A DNA stretch of 64,000 nucleotides from JBAPRR01 sp049281195. GTDB taxonomy: Bacteria > Actinomycetota > Acidimicrobiia > Acidimicrobiales > CAVXTF01. Position 1 is the first letter of the stretch. Each line of letters opens with the position of its first letter. Of this stretch, positions 34,740 to 44,033 are shown one piece after another. The position numbers were made by a program, and so were the translations under genes. The DNA lies in assembly GCA_049281195.1 (NCBI GenBank), contig JBAPRR010000428.1, positions 1 to 64,000 of the forward strand, written 5' to 3'. The notes beneath the pieces are model-generated. The model had not been told where the DNA came from. It saw only the letters and a program-made list of their open reading frames with translations, and searched no databases.

Positions 34740-35258
34740 TCAGCTGCTGGTTGGGGTCGTTAACGGAGTCGGGTACTGAAGAACCAGCAATCCGTGGAAA
34801 CCCGAGGCTGAATGGTAAGTATTGCTTCCCCCGAAATTTGGTTTCCATACAAAGGACCAATGCGGTGGAATGGTCTGCGAACTAACCGGTATGTGGTCGA
34901 ATACGACCTTTTGGGGCACCGAACTGAGGTTTATCCAGGTCACGGCCACTTGGTCATTGGCGTAAAGGGTTTCGGGCCAAAAGCCACTTGATTCGATCAG
35001 GATCGTATTTCCGGAACCCTGATCCTGCGTTATTGGAATGTCATGGTTGTTGCCTTCTCCAGGCTTGGTGGTAGGAGTGCTCGGAGGGGCGACCAATTGT
35101 CCTTGCGGATACGGATTGGTCGTGCTCGTCGTACTGCCGGTGCCCCCGTTTGTGGTCGAAGTCGTCGAGCCAGAGGCCTTACCGGAACTTCCGCCGCAGG
35201 CAGAGATGCAGCTTACGAACGTGATTACTGCCAAAAGGACGCCGAGGCGGCGCAACAT
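34740..35258 (-). CDS. cupredoxin-like lipoprotein
   Basis: A 172-residue predicted lipoprotein: hydrophobic leader VLLAVITFVS and lipobox ISAC (Cys about 21), then a Ser/Thr/Gly/Pro linker to about residue 75, and a beta-rich C-terminal domain. That domain follows the cupredoxin plan: TILIESSGFWPETL, VAVTWINLSS, VFDHIPVSSQTIPPHW and the final YHSASGFHGLLVLQ. Two or three His are present, but the Cys and Met copper ligands are missing, so it probably does not hold a normal type 1 copper. It sits 22 bases after the sortase-like gene in the pst locus. The function is unknown. Confidence 0.65.
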   Translation of the reverse strand: MLRRLGVLLAVITFVSCISACGGSSGKASGSTTSTTNGGTGSTTSTTNPYPQGQLVAPPSTPTTKPGEGNNHDIPITQDQGSGNTILIESSGFWPETLYANDQVAVTWINLSSVPQKVVFDHIPVSSQTIPPHWSFVWKPNFGGSNTYHSASGFHGLLVLQYPTPLTTPTSS

Positions 35259-35280
35259 ATAAATCAGATCTTTCCGGTAC

Positions 35281-36270
35281 TCAAAGGGTTGATGGGAGAC
35301 ACCTCGCGAGAGTCTCGCAAGCGAAGAGCCCGCAAGCCAGCAAGAGAGGAGATGCGAGCAGCCATGATACCCACGGCTGGCGCCACTTTCTGATCGAGAA
35401 CATCATGAAGCCGAGGATGAAAATGAAGGCGATGGCCCACAACGCGGCAAGGATCCCCGCCGCGTTGTCTCCGACGAAGCTCGGAATGGTTACCGCTCTG
35501 GACGCTTTCCCGCTCCCTACTGGCTGACCGTCGAGACGAGCTACGACCACGGATCGGCCGGTTGGAAGCCATGCCGAGTTGGAGGTGACCAGTACGAGCC
35601 AGCTGCGGCCGTATCTGGGGGTCGAAATCGTCCCCTGCGAAATAGTCTCCACGTTGGTCACGGAGTAGCTGAAGTCGCCTGCGCCGTCGATCACTTGAAT
35701 GGTGTCTCCGGGTTGAAGACTCGAGATGCCTCTGAAGGCGCCTCCGAAGCTCACGCGTCGACCGGCGATAACCGTGTTGCCAGGCTCACCGGGAACGATG
35801 AACTTTCCCCCTGAAGCTTCGGCAAGGCCCGGACCCATTTGGAGGTCTGCAGATGAGGTTCCGTTTACAACAGCCTGGTGAACCCCGAGGACAGGAATGT
35901 TGAGCACCGCAACCGGCGCTCCGTTCTTCGGAGCATTTCCTTCCGCAAGGCTGAACACGGCCCGGGGGTCGCTGCTCAAGGTGTGCAGGAGCCTGTTCTG
36001 GCTCCGAGCGGCGCTGAGACCGGAGAAGACATAGAGGTAAAGGATGAACATGGCGAGCAACACGCCGGCCAGGGTCATGGCCAGTCCGATGAGCTCGACC
36101 CGTCGGCTCTTCGGTCCGCCGGAAGCCTTCGCTCCTTCTGTGGAAGTGAGGTTGTCGGGAACCTCGGCCAAATGAAGTCTGTCGTGGTTTGAACCGGCAA
36201 CTTCATCTGGCGGGAACTGGCGTACAGGATCCCGTTCGAGAGGTAGCGAGGACGCGATCGTTTCACTCAT
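35281..36270 (-). CDS. sortase-fold membrane protein lacking the catalytic His and Cys (pseudo-sortase)
   Basis: A 329-residue protein. The N-terminal helix is VELIGLAMTLAGVLLAMFIL (about 60-85). An extracellular sortase domain follows, and then two C-terminal helices (about 260-325). The sortase domain is clear from NTVIAGRRVSFGGAFRGISS, LQPGDTIQV and WLVLVTSNSAW. The His of the TAGH-type motif is Arg (R171, CGA) and the Cys of the TLTTC-type motif is Ser (S230, TCC), while the third residue, Arg (R239), is kept. It cannot be a normal transpeptidase. ATG 36270 overlaps the stop of the preceding surface-protein gene by ATGA, so it is made together with it. Confidence 0.8.
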   Translation of the reverse strand: MSETIASSLPLERDPVRQFPPDEVAGSNHDRLHLAEVPDNLTSTEGAKASGGPKSRRVELIGLAMTLAGVLLAMFILYLYVFSGLSAARSQNRLLHTLSSDPRAVFSLAEGNAPKNGAPVAVLNIPVLGVHQAVVNGTSSADLQMGPGLAEASGGKFIVPGEPGNTVIAGRRVSFGGAFRGISSLQPGDTIQVIDGAGDFSYSVTNVETISQGTISTPRYGRSWLVLVTSNSAWLPTGRSVVVARLDGQPVGSGKASRAVTIPSFVGDNAAGILAALWAIAFIFILGFMMFSIRKWRQPWVSWLLASPLLLACGLFACETLARCLPSTL

Positions 36271-38753
36271 GTTTGTACGTGCGCTTTCCTGAGTCTGCGT
36301 CGAGCCCTCGGAGCGAGGACGAGCAGTGGTCCGACGATTAGACCGAGCAGGGCGGCTCCACCGAGACCGGCGACGATCCACCGTTCCGTCCCCTGAGCTA
36401 GGGCGAGGACCTCAGGCTCGAAGCCCTTACCCGGGCCTTTGGGTGGTGGAGTAGAGGCAGAAGACCTGATCACCGGTTTCGAAGTCACCGGCGGTGCGGT
36501 CACCGGGCTAGTCGAAGGAGTCGAAACCGGCGTGGTGGCGACGACCCCGCTCGTGATCGGAGTCGTCGTATTGACGCGAGTGGTGGGGATCGGAGTCCTA
36601 GGAGCGGTCGGCGTTGTCGTTTTTTTCCCAGTGGATCCGCTGGAGCTTCCCGGAAGAGCCGGAGGAGTTCCGTTGCAGGACGACTCCGTGTAAGGGAACG
36701 TGCTCGAGATTGTTTGTCGGGCCTGGTTGTAGAGACTTTGAGTCAACGGCACGTATCCGGTAGGCATGGGGACACTGCTCGTTCCACCCTCGTACGAGTA
36801 GCAAACGAGGTTCGTTAGGAGGTCCCCTTCCGCTTGCGAATTCGCGGGTGTCTGAGCGGATGTAGGAACGACGGCGTAGGTGACTAGCGGCATCGGGTAA
36901 GCGAGGGGATCCCCGGTGTCGTCGTAGTTGTACGCCAAAACGCCATTCGATCCAACCGTCGCATCTCCAAGGGCCGCGTCGATGGATTTCTGTGAAGGAG
37001 TTACGAAAACCCCGGCGGCATTTTGAATCGCCGCGGAGTTCAGGCCGAGGTACGAAGCCTCTGACCAGTCGAGCGCTCCAAACCCTGCGGTGGGGTGTTG
37101 GGTTCCCGTGGGAGGTGCTGCACCACCGGAAAAGACATAGCCGCGCAGCCGGTACGCCTGCAGCTCGGGTGTCGAGTCGAATTGATATTGATCAGTCGCC
37201 GACGCAAGCACCGGCAGATCTGAGTAGGGAGTGCACGACGTGTAAGGCCAAACCGCGCTGCCATTGCCGTTAGGAGGGGGCCACGCCACCCCGGCTGTGG
37301 GCGGGGTCACAAGTGTCGTCGTCGCGACATTCGGATCGGTGACGCTTTCGGGAGTCGGCACCGGTTGGCCGTGCACTTTCAGGGGAACCGTTACCGTTAT
37401 CGGAACATTCGGAGCACTGCAGGCCCAGTTCGTCACCTGGTAGCTCGAACCGCTCGCGGTGCTCGAGAAGAACATCCCGAAGGCGCCCGGCGCCAATGTA
37501 CCGGAAGGAACCGGGTTCAGAAGATCGAACGTGTCGTAATTATCGGGACCGGTGGTGTCTCCCGACTTTGTTCCACACTCGTAAATCTTGTTGCAGTCCA
37601 GGGGAGGCATTACCAGATCGGACCCATAACCCTCCGCGTACGTACTGGTTATGAGCCCGGCAACCATGTTCGGTGTCAGCTCGTAGGTGCTCACGGGGAA
37701 CGATTGGGAATCTGCCTGATCAAAGTCACCGTCCAGGAATCCCATCACGGTCGCTGATACCGCGATAGGGATGTATTTCACGCTCATACCCGAAAGCGTC
37801 TGTTGTTGGGCCGTGTCTTGTGGCTCGTCGGTAAAAGCGACGGGGACCGTCCCGGTAGAAAAGTCAGAGATGACCTGGTCGGTGTTGGTGGCGACGTTCA
37901 GGGCGGATACACCGCCGGCGCCGGTACATGTGGCGTCGACGGCAGCAGGAAGGAAATGTTCGACACTGAACGCGCTTTCGGTCTGGATCTGCGGATCTGA
38001 GGTCGGACACCCGTTGGTCGTTGATGCGAACGTTATGGGAATTATCGCCGTGTTGGCAGAGGTCTCGTCAGTGCTCGTGGCGCCATTCGGCAGGTCCTCA
38101 ACTTCGATGCCACAGTAGTCAGGTCCGTTGTCACAGTAGAACGGCACCTTTGGATCTGCGTTCGAGATGATCGGATCGGCCGGCAAGGGCGCGTTCCCAT
38201 CCCCCGACGGTTGAAACTGGGTCGGGTAGCTGGCAGTCGCCGTGCCGTCCGGCTCCACGGGAATCGCGATCGGACTGAACGAAACCTGATCGGGATCGAG
38301 ACCATTTGCACATTGCGGGTCGCCGCCGGGAACGATCTCGGGCGGATCTGTTATCGGGCAGTACGCGACTCTCACGAAATCGGTCGTCGGGAAGTTCGTC
38401 ATGTCTATGTATACGTACTCACCGTTCCCGACGTTGGTGGTCGGGCCGATGGTTACCGTGGGACAAGACGAGGAGCAACCCGAGCCGATTTGGACGGTCA
38501 CGCATTGCGACACACCGCCCGGGCAGTTCTGTGGCGTGTCTGCGACGGCGGCGGAGTTGAAGACGTTGCCCGCAGGAGTGGAGAAGAGCACCGCGGAGAA
38601 CACGAACAGCGCGATGCCGTAGCGCACTAAGCGGACGCTGTTGAAGGTAGACGCACCGGGGCGAGCAGGGTGTGACCTGCGCTCAGGGCCCCGCACCTTT
38701 TGGTGCAACCCCTTCGTGCGCTTGAAGCGGATATTGAAGAACATCTGCCTCAC
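36267..38753 (-). CDS. large membrane-anchored PstS-like surface protein (second paralogue)
   Basis: About 828 residues. It has a signal-type helix (from YGIALFVFSAVLF), a long Cys-containing extracellular region, a Thr/Pro/Ser linker (about 690-765), and a C-terminal membrane helix followed by Arg/Lys. There is no LPxTG sorting motif. The middle shows binding-protein features: VPVAFTDEPQD, YIPIAVSATVMGFL, ELTPNMVAGLI, and near the end GSNGVLAYNYDDTGDPLAYP and PLVTYAVVP, resembling PstS. About 200 extra N-terminal residues have no match I recognise. GTG 38753 overlaps the previous stop (GTGA); ATG 38744 is possible. The ligand is unknown. Confidence 0.65.
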   Translation of the reverse strand: MRQMFFNIRFKRTKGLHQKVRGPERRSHPARPGASTFNSVRLVRYGIALFVFSAVLFSTPAGNVFNSAAVADTPQNCPGGVSQCVTVQIGSGCSSSCPTVTIGPTTNVGNGEYVYIDMTNFPTTDFVRVAYCPITDPPEIVPGGDPQCANGLDPDQVSFSPIAIPVEPDGTATASYPTQFQPSGDGNAPLPADPIISNADPKVPFYCDNGPDYCGIEVEDLPNGATSTDETSANTAIIPITFASTTNGCPTSDPQIQTESAFSVEHFLPAAVDATCTGAGGVSALNVATNTDQVISDFSTGTVPVAFTDEPQDTAQQQTLSGMSVKYIPIAVSATVMGFLDGDFDQADSQSFPVSTYELTPNMVAGLITSTYAEGYGSDLVMPPLDCNKIYECGTKSGDTTGPDNYDTFDLLNPVPSGTLAPGAFGMFFSSTASGSSYQVTNWACSAPNVPITVTVPLKVHGQPVPTPESVTDPNVATTTLVTPPTAGVAWPPPNGNGSAVWPYTSCTPYSDLPVLASATDQYQFDSTPELQAYRLRGYVFSGGAAPPTGTQHPTAGFGALDWSEASYLGLNSAAIQNAAGVFVTPSQKSIDAALGDATVGSNGVLAYNYDDTGDPLAYPMPLVTYAVVPTSAQTPANSQAEGDLLTNLVCYSYEGGTSSVPMPTGYVPLTQSLYNQARQTISSTFPYTESSCNGTPPALPGSSSGSTGKKTTTPTAPRTPIPTTRVNTTTPITSGVVATTPVSTPSTSPVTAPPVTSKPVIRSSASTPPPKGPGKGFEPEVLALAQGTERWIVAGLGGAALLGLIVGPLLVLAPRARRRLRKAHVQT

Positions 38754-40516
38754 CCGGCCGCCTTCGTGGAGGGACGTCGCCTTCGACGGCCGAGGATGAA
38801 GACCGGCAGGAAAACTGCGGCAAGGAACACGATGCACCAGCAGGCGATCTGGACTGCAGGTGAAGAGAAGCCGAGTGCGGTCGCCGCGCCGGCCCTGAAA
38901 TCTGCAGATCGCGCGTAGATACTCGGGCCACTCGTCTTCTCGACCTTCTTGAGATGCTTTAGGTACTTCTGAGCGGCGGCCGCGGCGGGCGACGTGGTAG
39001 CGGTGGTCGATCCTTTGCCCCCAGTCGAGGGGTTCGTATCTCCTGGGGTCGTCGTACCCGTCGATCCGCCCGGACCGTTGGTGCCGGTACTTCCCGGATT
39101 GGATCCACTCGTAGTCGTAGAAGTATGGCTGCCGGACTTACCCTCCCCACCCCCACCAGATGGCACCGTCTGGTTGGTAGTCGGAGGATTACCCCCGATG
39201 ATCGAAGGTTCGCCCGGAAGGACGGTCTGTCCATCGACATATGGATTCTTGCAATCCGCCGAAGACACTTGCGGGGGCTGTTGTCCGCCGTTCATCCGGC
39301 CAATGGCGTTGAAGTCCTCCTGCACCAGGTTGGGTGGCAGCGGCGAATAGCCCAATACGGCCATCTGCTGCTGCCCCGCGCACGCCAGGAATTGGACGAA
39401 TTGGCCCAGAGCTTGACCCTTTACAGCCGGGAACGGGGATGAAGCTCCGGTGCCGCTGCACTTGGTCGTCGAACCCGCCGCCACCAAATTCGGAGAACAC
39501 GGCGTGACCAGGTAGCTGTACGAGGAAAGGGGGTAGGCGTTGGGAAGAGGGTTCGTATAGACGCTGGCGAGGTTCTGAGTCAGGTCGGCATATAGAACGG
39601 CATCCTCGAGCGCGGTTGCGTCGTTGACCGAGGTCGGTTGCACGGGGTTTCCATCGGCATTCACGACGGACGCCACCGGGTCGCTGTGCTGAATTGCGTA
39701 AGCGGTCTCGACATAGGTGATCGCGCCATTGCTCGAAGCAGCTGCCACATAGTTGGCAGCGTTGTCCGATCCGCTCTGTCCTTGCAGGTTGTTATTCGTC
39801 CAACCCGGGTAGCCAGGAGGCACTACGGTTCCGGGGGGCGGCGTCGGCCACGTCGCCGACGGAGCGTCGATCGGCGACGCCTGCATCGCATTCTGGTAGG
39901 CAACGAAGTCCGAGTTGTCCTCGTGAAGCAGGTAGTCGGAAAGAAGGTAATTCTCACCTGACGCATCAACCCGATACACGGGGATGATGGTGGTGCACGG
40001 CATGTTTCCCTGTATCGAAGGGGGCTGGATCTGGACGATCTGGGGAGCGCACCACGTGGTGATGACGCCGGTGAAGATCTCCTCGATCACCTGCGTCGTC
40101 AGAACGAGGCTCTTGATCTGCGTTCCCGATTGGGACCCTTGAAGGTTGTACATGAAGGCCAAGGCGCCGGCGACGTCCGGCAGGTACTGATAAGGCTGAT
40201 TCGGCTCTTCGAGGGCCTGGCCGGAGCTGTAAGGAATGTCGGAGGCACCGAAGTCGATCTGGTTCTCGGCGAAGTCGTCCAGACCGACCACAGAAGAAGA
40301 AACCTGAAAGTTGATGCTGAGCCCGTAAAGCGTGGACGCCTCACCGATCCATTGTTCGATCGCCACGCCGGCGAAGCTGGAGCCGGTCGACTCGAGAGCG
40401 GGTGAAGCGGCGGCCTGGGTGGCCGGAGCAAGCGCGGCAAACAGCCCGACCGCGTTCACTGCAATGAACGTGGCCAGCCACTTGATACGGCGAATCCGGG
40501 TGCGGCGGAGTTTCAT
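38750..40516 (-). CDS. pstS: membrane-anchored phosphate-binding protein PstS
   Basis: About 588 residues. After a signal peptide (WLATFIAVNAVGLFAAL) comes a PstS fold. It begins with ESTGSSFAGVAIEQWIGEAS and INFQVSSSVVGLDDFAENQI, then DFGASDIPYSSG, where Ser/Asp residues would hold phosphate. ITYVETAYAIQ lies later. From about residue 465 it has a Gly/Ser/Thr linker, then a C-terminal membrane helix and a RRRRR stop-transfer, so it is tethered to the membrane by its C-terminus and not by a lipid. GAGGTGAG lies six bases before ATG 40516. It follows pstB by 31 bases. Confidence 0.85.
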   Translation of the reverse strand: MKLRRTRIRRIKWLATFIAVNAVGLFAALAPATQAAASPALESTGSSFAGVAIEQWIGEASTLYGLSINFQVSSSVVGLDDFAENQIDFGASDIPYSSGQALEEPNQPYQYLPDVAGALAFMYNLQGSQSGTQIKSLVLTTQVIEEIFTGVITTWCAPQIVQIQPPSIQGNMPCTTIIPVYRVDASGENYLLSDYLLHEDNSDFVAYQNAMQASPIDAPSATWPTPPPGTVVPPGYPGWTNNNLQGQSGSDNAANYVAAASSNGAITYVETAYAIQHSDPVASVVNADGNPVQPTSVNDATALEDAVLYADLTQNLASVYTNPLPNAYPLSSYSYLVTPCSPNLVAAGSTTKCSGTGASSPFPAVKGQALGQFVQFLACAGQQQMAVLGYSPLPPNLVQEDFNAIGRMNGGQQPPQVSSADCKNPYVDGQTVLPGEPSIIGGNPPTTNQTVPSGGGGEGKSGSHTSTTTSGSNPGSTGTNGPGGSTGTTTPGDTNPSTGGKGSTTATTSPAAAAAQKYLKHLKKVEKTSGPSIYARSADFRAGAATALGFSSPAVQIACWCIVFLAAVFLPVFILGRRRRRPSTKAAG

Positions 40517-40547
40517 CACAGTCTCACCTCGGCTGCTAATGCTGCGC

Positions 40548-41369
<822 letters not shown>

Positions 41370-41397
41370 CTGCGCTCTCTCTTGTCGCTTCCGTTCA

Positions 41398-42654
41398 TCA
41401 AATGTCTGTCCGTGAATCGTCGTCACCGAGCAACGCCAGAATGTCGGAGTCAACGGCGGCCATCACCGGAGTTCTGGCGTCCTTGCGTCGTGAACTCAAC
41501 TTCAGTCGCTTTCCACCGCGGGTGCGGCCTGCGATCCGTGCCAAGACGAAAAGGATGAGAACTAACGAGATCAAGACGAACCCGGATTGATAGGCGAGGT
41601 CGATCAGAACCGGCTGGGCTTGGCGGACGTTCGTGTAAACCTCCAAGGGGAGGCTCTCTTGGGGATTGTGGAACACATTGGCGTTCATGATCTGAGATCC
41701 GAAGGCTGTGAAGAGAAGCGGTGCCGTCTCGCCGACGATTCTGGCGATCCCGAGGAGTACAGCGGTCACGACACCCGAACGCGCCGTCGGTAGAACAACC
41801 GACCAGACCGTCCTCCACTCTGGCGCGCCTAGCGCTGCTGATGCTTCTCTAAGTCCGGAAGGAACGACCCTGAGGACCTCCTCTGTCGTCCTCGTTACTG
41901 CCGGGAGGAGCAGCACGAACAGAGCGAGGGAGGCGGCGATGCCGGAGTAGCTGAGCCAGTGATTGATTATGAAGATCGAATAGATGAACAGTCCGGCGAC
42001 GATGGAGGGGAGGCCGCTCATTGCGGTAACGACGGTCCGGACCATCCGCGTGCCGCGCCCCCCTACCTCGTTCAAGAACACTGCCGTCGCCACCGCTATC
42101 GGAACGCCGATCACCGCGGCCACGCCTACTTCTTCAAGAGTCCCGACAATCGCATGTTCGATTCCGACGTGTGCCAAAGCGTTGGGCTCCGCCGGTTCGA
42201 AGCCTTTCTGCGTCTTTGTGAAGAGCGCTCCCCAGTGGATGTGTCCGATTGCCTTCAAGAAGACGTAGACGATGATGAAGATGACGAGACCGATGACGAT
42301 TGCCGCCCCGGTCGTCATGATGACCGTGACGATCCGGTCCGTAGCCATCTGGGATTCAGTCAGCTTGGCCGTCACGATCCAGTACAGGACCAGGAATGCG
42401 AAGTACCAGCACAACAGGAAGCCGAAGCCGCCCGAAAGAAGGGTCAGCTGGTAGAAGAGCACCCAAACGAAAGCAAAGGCCGAAAGGGCCGAAAGCAGCA
42501 GCAGGGCGACGTCGGACCTGGTGAAGTTCTTCGGTCTGATCGGCGACGACCGCGTTGGCCTGGGTGGCCGCGCTGTCGGCGGGACTGCAGGAGGCGCACT
42601 GTCAGTTGTTACGCCACCAGTCGCGCCTTCTGGCGGGTTTAGGAGCTGCGTCAC
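41398..42654 (-). CDS. pstA: phosphate ABC transporter permease PstA
   Basis: A 418-residue permease. A Pro/Ala-rich cytoplasmic leader of about 50 residues is followed by two helices (about 57-100) and the six-helix permease core. The core has the coupling loop SGLREASAALGAPEWRTVWS and GIARIVGETAPLLFTAFGSQ, typical of PstA. A C-terminal basic tail of about 40 residues follows the last helix. GTG 42654 overlaps the pstC stop (GTGA). Confidence 0.93.
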   Translation of the reverse strand: MTQLLNPPEGATGGVTTDSAPPAVPPTARPPRPTRSSPIRPKNFTRSDVALLLLSALSAFAFVWVLFYQLTLLSGGFGFLLCWYFAFLVLYWIVTAKLTESQMATDRIVTVIMTTGAAIVIGLVIFIIVYVFLKAIGHIHWGALFTKTQKGFEPAEPNALAHVGIEHAIVGTLEEVGVAAVIGVPIAVATAVFLNEVGGRGTRMVRTVVTAMSGLPSIVAGLFIYSIFIINHWLSYSGIAASLALFVLLLPAVTRTTEEVLRVVPSGLREASAALGAPEWRTVWSVVLPTARSGVVTAVLLGIARIVGETAPLLFTAFGSQIMNANVFHNPQESLPLEVYTNVRQAQPVLIDLAYQSGFVLISLVLILFVLARIAGRTRGGKRLKLSSRRKDARTPVMAAVDSDILALLGDDDSRTDI

Positions 42655-43646
42655 AGTTCGACCCCAGCTCCACTGCGACTGCGGTTGACGATCGCCGATG
42701 CGATGAGGTTCACGACGAGCGTCAGGGCGAACAGGACGAAGCCGCACATCAGAAGGTCCTCGAGACCATGCTGTCCGCCGGAGCCGAAGTTGATGGCGAT
42801 GAGACTGGCGATCGTCGAACCGCCGTGGCCGAGAATGTGTGGCGAGATGACGAACGCCTGACCGAGGATGATCGACACGGCGATCGTCTCTTCGAGCGCG
42901 CGGCCCATGCCGAGCATCACCGCTCCGATCATTCCGCCTTTGCCGAATGGCAGCACGACCGTCCTGATCATCTGCCAACGGCTCGCTCCGAGCGCCATCG
43001 CGGCCTCACGCTCGCCGGCAGGCGCTAGAGAGAAGACCTCGCGGCTGACCGAGGCCACGATCGGAACGATCATCAGGCCGACGACCAGTCCCGCGATGAA
43101 AAGCGAGGCGTTGTACGGAGGGTGCAGGACCTTGAAGATCGGGATGAACCCAAGATGGTTGGACATCCATGAGCTGATGCCGACCACGTTCGGCTGGAGC
43201 TCGAAAAAGCCCCATAGCCCGTAGATGACCGACGGGATGGCCGCGGCCAGGTCGACCAGGGCGATCAGAGTGCGCCTGCTCCACGGGGGGGCGTATTCGC
43301 TCAGGAACAGGGCGGTCGTGAGTGCTACAGGCACTCCGACTACGAGAGCGACCAGAGCCACGACGACGGTCCCGTAGAGGGAGGCGAGTACTCCGAAAGT
43401 GGGATGGGCCCCGAGCGTCTGGTATCCCGAGGTGGTGAAGAACTTGAACCCGCGAACCTTGATGGCCGGGAGTCCGTGGATCAGGAGGAACAGCCCGATC
43501 AGGAACAAGAGGATCAGCGCGCCGTATCCGGCCCCGCGCACAGTCCCGCGATAGATCCGATCTTCCTTGGACCGCAGGTTCTTGAGTGTTATGGGGCGCG
43601 GCCCTAGGGGCGACGCCGCCCGTGGCAAATCAGCTGTCTGTGACAC
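42651..43646 (-). CDS. pstC: phosphate ABC transporter permease PstC
   Basis: A 331-residue six-helix permease forming the channel with PstA. The coupling loop is PAGEREAAMALGASRWQMIR and the conserved GMGRALEETIAVSIILG follows. LAAAIPSVIYGLWGFF is a PstC hallmark. GTG 43646 has only a weak GGGGAA site. It leads the minus-strand pst locus, whose upstream region carries a Pho-box-like triple repeat. Confidence 0.94.
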   Translation of the reverse strand: MSQTADLPRAASPLGPRPITLKNLRSKEDRIYRGTVRGAGYGALILLFLIGLFLLIHGLPAIKVRGFKFFTTSGYQTLGAHPTFGVLASLYGTVVVALVALVVGVPVALTTALFLSEYAPPWSRRTLIALVDLAAAIPSVIYGLWGFFELQPNVVGISSWMSNHLGFIPIFKVLHPPYNASLFIAGLVVGLMIVPIVASVSREVFSLAPAGEREAAMALGASRWQMIRTVVLPFGKGGMIGAVMLGMGRALEETIAVSIILGQAFVISPHILGHGGSTIASLIAINFGSGGQHGLEDLLMCGFVLFALTLVVNLIASAIVNRSRSGAGVEL

Positions 43647-43774
43647 GAATTCCCCGCCTACCTGCCCGGTGGTCCCAGAGATGTATTTGTCGTAGGCGCC
43701 GGCTGTGTCGCCGGCTCGGCTATCAAGCTCGTAGTCATGTGACTGCAGAACTGAACGTCAGGGACGCTAGGTCT

Positions 43775-43807
43775 CGGAGGTTAACTAAACGCGAACTTTT
43801 CGTGACC
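43775..43807 (-). promoter_or_regulatory. candidate PhoP operator (three 11-base Pho-box units) upstream of pstC
   Basis: Read on the minus strand, three units follow head to tail with exactly 11-base period: GGTCACGAAAA, GTTCGCGTTTA, GTTAACCTCCG. Their first seven bases match the actinobacterial Pho-box core GTTCACC in 5, 5 and 6 positions. The site is 129-161 bases before the pstC GTG. A copy of the middle unit in opposite orientation (GTTCGCGTTTT) is at 43846-43856. The rest of the 387-base gap 43647-44033 shows no gene. Confidence 0.6.
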
Positions 43808-44033
43808 TGCCGATGATCCCTGCATGAAACTCTAGAAGTAGACGAGTTCGCGTTTTATCGACTCAATGTGCTGGGAGTACTCGAAAGCCGCGCATTGTGT
43901 TTGCATCGACACAAAGACACGTCGGGCTATTCGGGGCGACTGGCGCGCACTTTATTAACCCAAGCAAGAATATTGCGCCTGCCGACCTCGATGTCACGTA
44001 GAGCTGAACCCGGAAGAACCATGGCTGGATCAG

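Noticed and set aside
42655..42978. Upstream extension of the pstA frame into pstC
   Set aside because: Arg-rich shadow of pstC; GTG 42654 overlapping the pstC stop is the likely start.
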